Below are positions 37,568-41,184 of a stretch of DNA of 41,184 nucleotides, in pieces. Source of the DNA: Kiritimatiellia bacterium (GTDB lineage: Bacteria; Verrucomicrobiota; Kiritimatiellia; UBA8416); NCBI GenBank assembly GCA_007129405.1, contig SKVN01000077.1, forward strand, positions 1 through 41,184, written 5' to 3'. The stretch's first letter is position 1. Each line of letters starts with the position of its first letter. The notes below the pieces were generated by a model that worked only from the letters and a program-made list of their open reading frames with translations, made no database searches and was not told where the DNA came from. The translations under genes and the position numbers were made by a program.

Positions 37568-38337
37568 TTCAGAATCCCTCGTTCTGACGACTCAATAAAC
37601 GCAATCAAATGTGAAACAACATCACTCTTCGAAACATCCTTTTCGATAGCGGACAAAGCATCCTGGGTAGAAAGATGGTTTCGATACAGATAACGATAAG
37701 CCTCCTTCAACCGTTTGCGGTCCGCCTCGGATACACCACGGCGATCCAAACCAATAGAATTAAGACCGCGCACAACCGCCGGATTCCCGTCAACAATCAT
37801 GAACGGAGGTATATCCTTTACTACCTTGGTACACCCACCAACCATGCACATTTTGCCAATTCGACAAAACTGATGTACGCCGCTCAAGCCGCCAATGACA
37901 GCCTGATCTTCAACCAGCACATCACCAGCCAACGTGGCTCCATTCGCCATAATAACGCCATTTCCCACATTACAGGCATGCGCAACATGGCAATAGGCCA
38001 TAATATGACACCCCTCGCCCACTTGCGTATGCTCCCCCTCGTGCGTGCCCGAATTCACTGTCACATATTCACGTATCGTCGTCTTCGCGCCGATCGTTAC
38101 ACGCGACCTGCCGCCCCGAAATTTCAGGTCCTGCGTTTGGGAACCAATGCAAGCAAACGGAAATATGGTACATGACGCACCAATACGCGTACACCCTTCA
38201 ATGACGACATGCGATCGAATATCTACACCATCACAAATTTCAACATCAGGCCCGATTACGCTATAAGGCCCAATGGAAACACCTCCTCCAATACGCGCAC
38301 CCTCCGAAATAATTGCCGTGGCGTGAATCCCCGTCAT
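37564..38337 (-). CDS. lpxA: UDP-N-acetylglucosamine acyltransferase LpxA
   Basis: First committed step of lipid A synthesis, moving a 3-hydroxyacyl chain from ACP to UDP-GlcNAc in the cytosol. The 257-residue length is close to the E. coli enzyme. It starts with hexapeptide repeats of the left-handed beta helix, has the [14 protein letters not shown] segment with the predicted catalytic His 117, the [20 protein letters not shown] motif and the [14 protein letters not shown] segment, and a C-terminal helical part. I chose ATG 38337, as it overlaps the fabZ stop by ATGA. It overlaps gspD downstream by 4 bp. It confirms an LPS-bearing outer membrane. Confidence 0.96.
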   Translation of the reverse strand: MTGIHATAIISEGARIGGGVSIGPYSVIGPDVEICDGVDIRSHVVIEGCTRIGASCTIFPFACIGSQTQDLKFRGGRSRVTIGAKTTIREYVTVNSGTHEGEHTQVGEGCHIMAYCHVAHACNVGNGVIMANGATLAGDVLVEDQAVIGGLSGVHQFCRIGKMCMVGGCTKVVKDIPPFMIVDGNPAVVRGLNSIGLDRRGVSEADRKRLKEAYRYLYRNHLSTQDALSAIEKDVSKSDVVSHLIAFIESSERGILK

Positions 38338-38780
38338 GAACGATCTTCCCCTTGCGAAATCATACACATCATTTCGGCTTCCGATGCCACCTCACCGTCA
38401 ACGGTGATCTCGGCGGTAAAACGCGCAATCCGAGCCCGCAGCTTCGTGATTTTCACAGCAATACGCAACTGGTCTCCCGGCTTTACAACACGCCGAAACC
38501 GCGCGCCATCAATCCCCATAAAAAAAGGTACACCATCGGAATTCCCAGCAATGCGATTCAGCAATATCCCGGCTGTTTGCGCCATAGCCTCTAACTGCAA
38601 AACCCCGGGCATCACAGGAAGCCCCGGGAAATGACCTTGAAAAAACGGCTCATTAATCGTCACATTCTTGATCCCGACAATTGACTCCTTGTCATCACAC
38701 GATTCGATTCGATCGACCAAAAGAAATGGATAGCGATGTGGAAGTAATTTCATGATCTCTGCAATATCAATCTCTGCCAT
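38334..38780 (-). CDS. fabZ: 3-hydroxyacyl-ACP dehydratase FabZ
   Basis: Dehydrates 3-hydroxyacyl-ACP in fatty-acid elongation. The 148-residue product has the hot-dog fold signature [21 protein letters not shown] with catalytic His 50 and Glu 64. The start is decided by GGGAGG (38793-38788), which is 7 bases from ATG 38780 but only one base from another ATG at 38786, so the second is used. A longer frame from 38918 is a run through non-coding leader. It stands alone here, without lpxC or lpxD, and its stop overlaps lpxA by ATGA. The 3-hydroxyacyl-ACP pool is shared between the two enzymes. Confidence 0.96.
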   Translation of the reverse strand: MAEIDIAEIMKLLPHRYPFLLVDRIESCDDKESIVGIKNVTINEPFFQGHFPGLPVMPGVLQLEAMAQTAGILLNRIAGNSDGVPFFMGIDGARFRRVVKPGDQLRIAVKITKLRARIARFTAEITVDGEVASEAEMMCMISQGEDRS

Positions 38781-38787
38781 ACCCATA

Positions 38788-38793
38788 CCTCCC
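38788..38793 (-). promoter_or_regulatory. Shine-Dalgarno that decides the fabZ start
   Basis: GGGAGG on the minus strand is followed by T-ATG-GGT-ATG. Only the second ATG, at 38780, has normal 7-base spacing, so it is taken as the fabZ start. Confidence 0.7.
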
Positions 38794-38902
38794 GTTTGTC
38801 TTTTCTCCACCTGCCATGTGCACAGATACACAGTTATACGATTGACAAGTCTATAACATATACCCAAGCACAATGAAAGCGGATGTTGCCCTATGAACGC
38901 AC

Positions 38903-38934
38903 AGGGCGGGAAGATCAAAAGACCATCCCGCCCT
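38903..38934 (-). terminator. GC-rich hairpin after the OmpA-family gene
   Basis: A 9-bp perfect stem (AGGGCGGGA/TCCCGCCCT) with a 14-base loop begins about 29 bp after the ompA-like stop on the minus strand. It lacks a T-run on the minus strand side, so it may be an RNA-stabilising or Rho-assisted terminator rather than a classic one. It lies before the fabZ leader. Confidence 0.45.
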
Positions 38935-38962
38935 TGTAGTCCACAACGTACAGAACATAAAC

Positions 38963-40303
38963 TTACTTTACGTCGCCATCTTCTCTCATGGTCTCAAGTA
39001 ATACGCGACCCTGTACACGATCCTGCTGATGCTGCTCGTCACCCCGAATGTAGATTTCAACGCGACGGTTCAACGGGTTCCCATCTTGCGGATCGTTCGG
39101 GGCACGAGGCCGTTCAAAACCAAAACCACGAGCTTCTAAACGCGAACGGTCGATTCCTCCTTGCTCCACCAGATAATTTGCAACTGAACGGGCGCGTCTT
39201 TCAGAAAGCCGCAAATTGTAATCCGCTTGCGATGTAGCCAGACGGTCAGCGTGCCCTTCTACAACAGCAGTAGACGTTTCGCTACGGCGCATGACGCGCG
39301 CAACAATATCCAAATCCTGATGATATTCAGGACGTAAAATGTCTTTGTCATAATCGAACTGGATGTACAACTCGAATACCAGCAAATCGTCATACGGATT
39401 TAGCGGATCGGTCCCATCCTCGAGCACTTCATGCCCATCCGTAACGCCACCTCGATCCGTATCCGGATTCAACGGATCCGTTCCATAAATATGAATTTCC
39501 TCATAGTCCGTCAGTCCATCAAAATCCGTATCTGGATTCAGCGGATCGGTGCCATAAATGCGCACCTCTTCATAGTCCGTTAAACCATCACCATCCGTAT
39601 CCGGATTGAAAGGGTCGGTCCCATACACTTCAATCTCTTCCCAATCATATAAGCCATCTCCGTCACTATCCACGTAACGATCAGAAACCATCACTTGGGG
39701 CGGAACCTTAGCGCCCCATCGCCAGGCAACACCAACATCAAAAGTCGCATTGGCCTCTGTTCTTTCCAATGTCATATAAACCCGCGCATCGGCACGCAAA
39801 GCCCATTCATCATTAAAATGGTACATGAAACCAATACCGGATCGCAGCATCGGATCGAAATAACCGCTCTTTCTTTTGTGCTCGTAATAGACCGCCCCTA
39901 ATCCCAGAACCAGATAGGGATCGAGTCGCTCCCACCGGGTAAAGTGATACAAGGCATCGCCGAAGAAACCAACGGCGTAGGAACGACTCGCGCCCGTAGC
40001 TTCCTCTAAACGAGAAATGCTTGCTCCTGTATCACGGTCCCTGCGATAATTCTGACGCAAGCGCGGGGCAATAAAAATACCAGCTTCATAAGACCACCAC
40101 TGCGTGTGCTCATAGCCCACACGTAAAGTCGCTTGCATGCCGTCCTGCAACTCTTCATCACCTTCGAAAATAAGCACACCTAGCCCCGGACTAAAGTACC
40201 AACGAGCTTCAATGGGAAGTTCGTCTTCCACGCCCCATACTGCCGCCCCCAAACTACATACCAAAATCGCAGCAACCAACAACGTACGATGTACATATGA
40301 CAT
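38963..40303 (-). CDS. OmpA-family outer-membrane protein with TSP3 calcium-binding repeats
   Basis: Predicted outer-membrane protein anchoring the membrane to peptidoglycan. The 446-residue product has a signal peptide (about residues 1-24), a beta-barrel-like region rich in aromatic-alternating strands (about 30-205), four 23-residue thrombospondin type 3 repeats (212-303), and an OmpA_C domain (about 315-425) with [17 protein letters not shown] and [16 protein letters not shown], where the Asp and Arg positions suit binding of diaminopimelate. AGGAGA precedes ATG 40303, which fixes the start; upstream Met at 40411 has no ribosome-binding site and lies in leader sequence. A hairpin follows the stop. 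Confidence 0.93.
   Translation of the reverse strand: MSYVHRTLLVAAILVCSLGAAVWGVEDELPIEARWYFSPGLGVLIFEGDEELQDGMQATLRVGYEHTQWWSYEAGIFIAPRLRQNYRRDRDTGASISRLEEATGASRSYAVGFFGDALYHFTRWERLDPYLVLGLGAVYYEHKRKSGYFDPMLRSGIGFMYHFNDEWALRADARVYMTLERTEANATFDVGVAWRWGAKVPPQVMVSDRYVDSDGDGLYDWEEIEVYGTDPFNPDTDGDGLTDYEEVRIYGTDPLNPDTDFDGLTDYEEIHIYGTDPLNPDTDRGGVTDGHEVLEDGTDPLNPYDDLLVFELYIQFDYDKDILRPEYHQDLDIVARVMRRSETSTAVVEGHADRLATSQADYNLRLSERRARSVANYLVEQGGIDRSRLEARGFGFERPRAPNDPQDGNPLNRRVEIYIRGDEQHQQDRVQGRVLLETMREDGDVK
39395..39670 (-). repeat. Four tandem 69-bp TSP3 repeats in the OmpA-family gene
   Basis: Four consecutive 69-bp units (39670-39602, 39601-39533, 39532-39464, 39463-39395) encode DxDxDGLxDxEE....YGTDPxNP units. 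The fourth, [12 protein letters not shown], has lost part of the Asp ladder and reads LEDGTDP instead of IYGTDP. The second and third are the most alike. The first three are predicted to bind calcium in the loop between barrel and OmpA domain. Confidence 0.9.
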
Positions 40304-40477
40304 ATAACATCTCCTGCTTATCAGAGTTCTTATGCTATTACTTAAACCGAATGGTAGGAACAATAACACTCCCCCCATCCCTACGCAATCGGATTCGAAT
40401 GCTTTTGGCAAAGAATCTATGATTTAACGAGACGGGCCCCAAACAAGCTGTCATCACCCAAAACGCCACGAATCGTA

Positions 40478-41184
40478 TCAGTAACGGTAATTTTCCGGCT
40501 TAAAGGGACCATCACGATGAATCCCCAGATATTTCGCCTGACGAACGCTCAAGTGATCGAGTGATACACCTAATTTACCAAGATGCAAACGTGCAACTTT
40601 TTCATCAAGCGTCTTGGGCAAGACATATACCTTGTTCTCAAGCTTACCCTGTTGCTCAATCAAAGCAATCTGCGCCATGGTCTGACAGGTAAAACTGTTC
40701 GACATCACAAAACTCGGGTGTCCTGTAGCACACCCCAGGTTAACCAACCGGCCACGCGCTAGAATGATCAAACGTTTGCCTTTCGGCATCTCAACCAAGT
40801 CAACCTGCGGCTTGATGGACGTCCATTTGTACGCCTCGAGTTTCTCCACCTGGATTTCACTATCGAAATGTCCGATATTACACACAATCGCCATATCTTT
40901 CATGCGACGCATATGCTGGATCGTGATCACATCGCAGCAACCGGTGGTCGTTACGAATACATCGCCCTCTGTGCAAGCCTGATCCATCGTCATGACCTCA
41001 TAGCCTTCCATCGCAGCCTGCAAGGCACAGATAGGATCAATCTCGGTAACAATGACCCTCGCACCTTGCCCTCGCAAGGACTGGCAGCAACCTTTGCCAA
41101 CATCACCATAGCCTGCAACAACAGCAACCTTGCCGGAGATCATCACATCCGTAGCACGGAAAATACTGTCGATTAAGGAATGCC
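40478..41184 (-). CDS. ahcY: Adenosylhomocysteinase (5' partial)
   Basis: Hydrolyses S-adenosylhomocysteine to adenosine and homocysteine, with bound NAD, removing the product of SAM-dependent methylation. The frame is open through the end of the window, so the N-terminal catalytic part lies outside; the visible 235 or so residues read [17 protein letters not shown], then the NAD-binding [20 protein letters not shown] and ending [11 protein letters not shown], which matches the usual YRY terminus. Segments [22 protein letters not shown] and [21 protein letters not shown] are canonical. The radical SAM enzyme and other methylation reactions could supply its substrate, but no direct link is visible. 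Confidence 0.97.
   Translation of the reverse strand, partial: HSLIDSIFRATDVMISGKVAVVAGYGDVGKGCCQSLRGQGARVIVTEIDPICALQAAMEGYEVMTMDQACTEGDVFVTTTGCCDVITIQHMRRMKDMAIVCNIGHFDSEIQVEKLEAYKWTSIKPQVDLVEMPKGKRLIILARGRLVNLGCATGHPSFVMSNSFTCQTMAQIALIEQQGKLENKVYVLPKTLDEKVARLHLGKLGVSLDHLSVRQAKYLGIHRDGPFKPENYRY

Noticed and set aside
39395-39670. Possible CRISPR-like direct repeats
   Set aside because: The 69-bp units are in frame, head to tail without spacers and encode TSP3 repeats.
40304-40477. Possible SAM or SAH riboswitch near ahcY
   Set aside because: This region is downstream of ahcY and upstream of the OmpA-family gene; I see no stem set or motif of a known riboswitch. The true ahcY leader is outside the window.

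Overview
The window looks like chromosomal core sequence from a Gram-negative bacterium with an outer membrane. The evidence is fabZ-lpxA for lipid A, a type II secretion secretin, an OmpA-family protein, an ExbB/ExbD pair and a periplasmic L,D-transpeptidase. My best guess is a PVC-superphylum lineage (Verrucomicrobiota, Kiritimatiellota or Lentisphaerota). It rests on the mix of c-di-AMP synthesis with LPS genes, the Bacteroidetes-like ArgH, and large membrane-TPR and TSP3/OmpA proteins. This is inference from gene content, not a phylogenetic result. I see no insertion sequence, phage gene, CRISPR array or rRNA. Genes are tightly packed, often with 4-bp ATGA overlaps.

Layout. (1) Plus strand, 1-7753: ftsH (5' end outside the window), folP, cdaA, cdaR, ftsK and a rodZ-like gene, combining membrane proteolysis, folate, c-di-AMP and division or shape functions. 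(2) Minus strand, 18849 down to 7774: nine genes in one direction with gaps of at most 36 bp. In order they are a CPA2-type cation/proton antiporter, an EIIA-PII-like fusion, a secreted protein resembling a dead gluzincin peptidase, argH, exbB, exbD, a large TPR protein, a TonB-like membrane-anchored VWA protein and an L,D-transpeptidase. (3) 18995-22894: an RsuA/RluB-type pseudouridine synthase facing a large multispanning membrane-TPR protein. (4) 23190-24527: NADP-type glutamate dehydrogenase. (5) Minus strand, 27929 down to 24530: a 30-residue basic peptide ORF, tRNA-Cys(GCA), rpmE (L31), a terminator, prfA and a DEAD-box helicase, a translation-related block. (6) Plus strand, 28133-32876: a B12-binding-type radical SAM protein, a DeoR regulator, a SorD-like dehydrogenase with a novel N-terminal extension, and a SorE-like L-sorbose-1-phosphate reductase. 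(7) Minus strand, 41184 down to 32930: ahcY (5' end outside the window), an OmpA/TSP3 protein, then fabZ-lpxA-gspD-gspE-gspF with every junction overlapping.

The best candidates for something undescribed are two. The first is the ExbB-ExbD-TPR-VWA module: the last protein has a TonB-like layout (one N-terminal membrane helix, then a Pro-rich periplasmic linker) but ends in a von Willebrand A domain with a near-canonical MIDAS, which suggests a proton-motive-force-driven envelope machine with a metal-dependent adhesion or assembly head. The second is the antiporter translationally coupled to a protein that joins a phosphorylatable EIIA domain to a PII-like domain. A 7-bp-arm inverted repeat covers the antiporter start codon. 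Four convergent gene pairs meet with 2 to 53 bp between stops and no recognisable intrinsic terminator.
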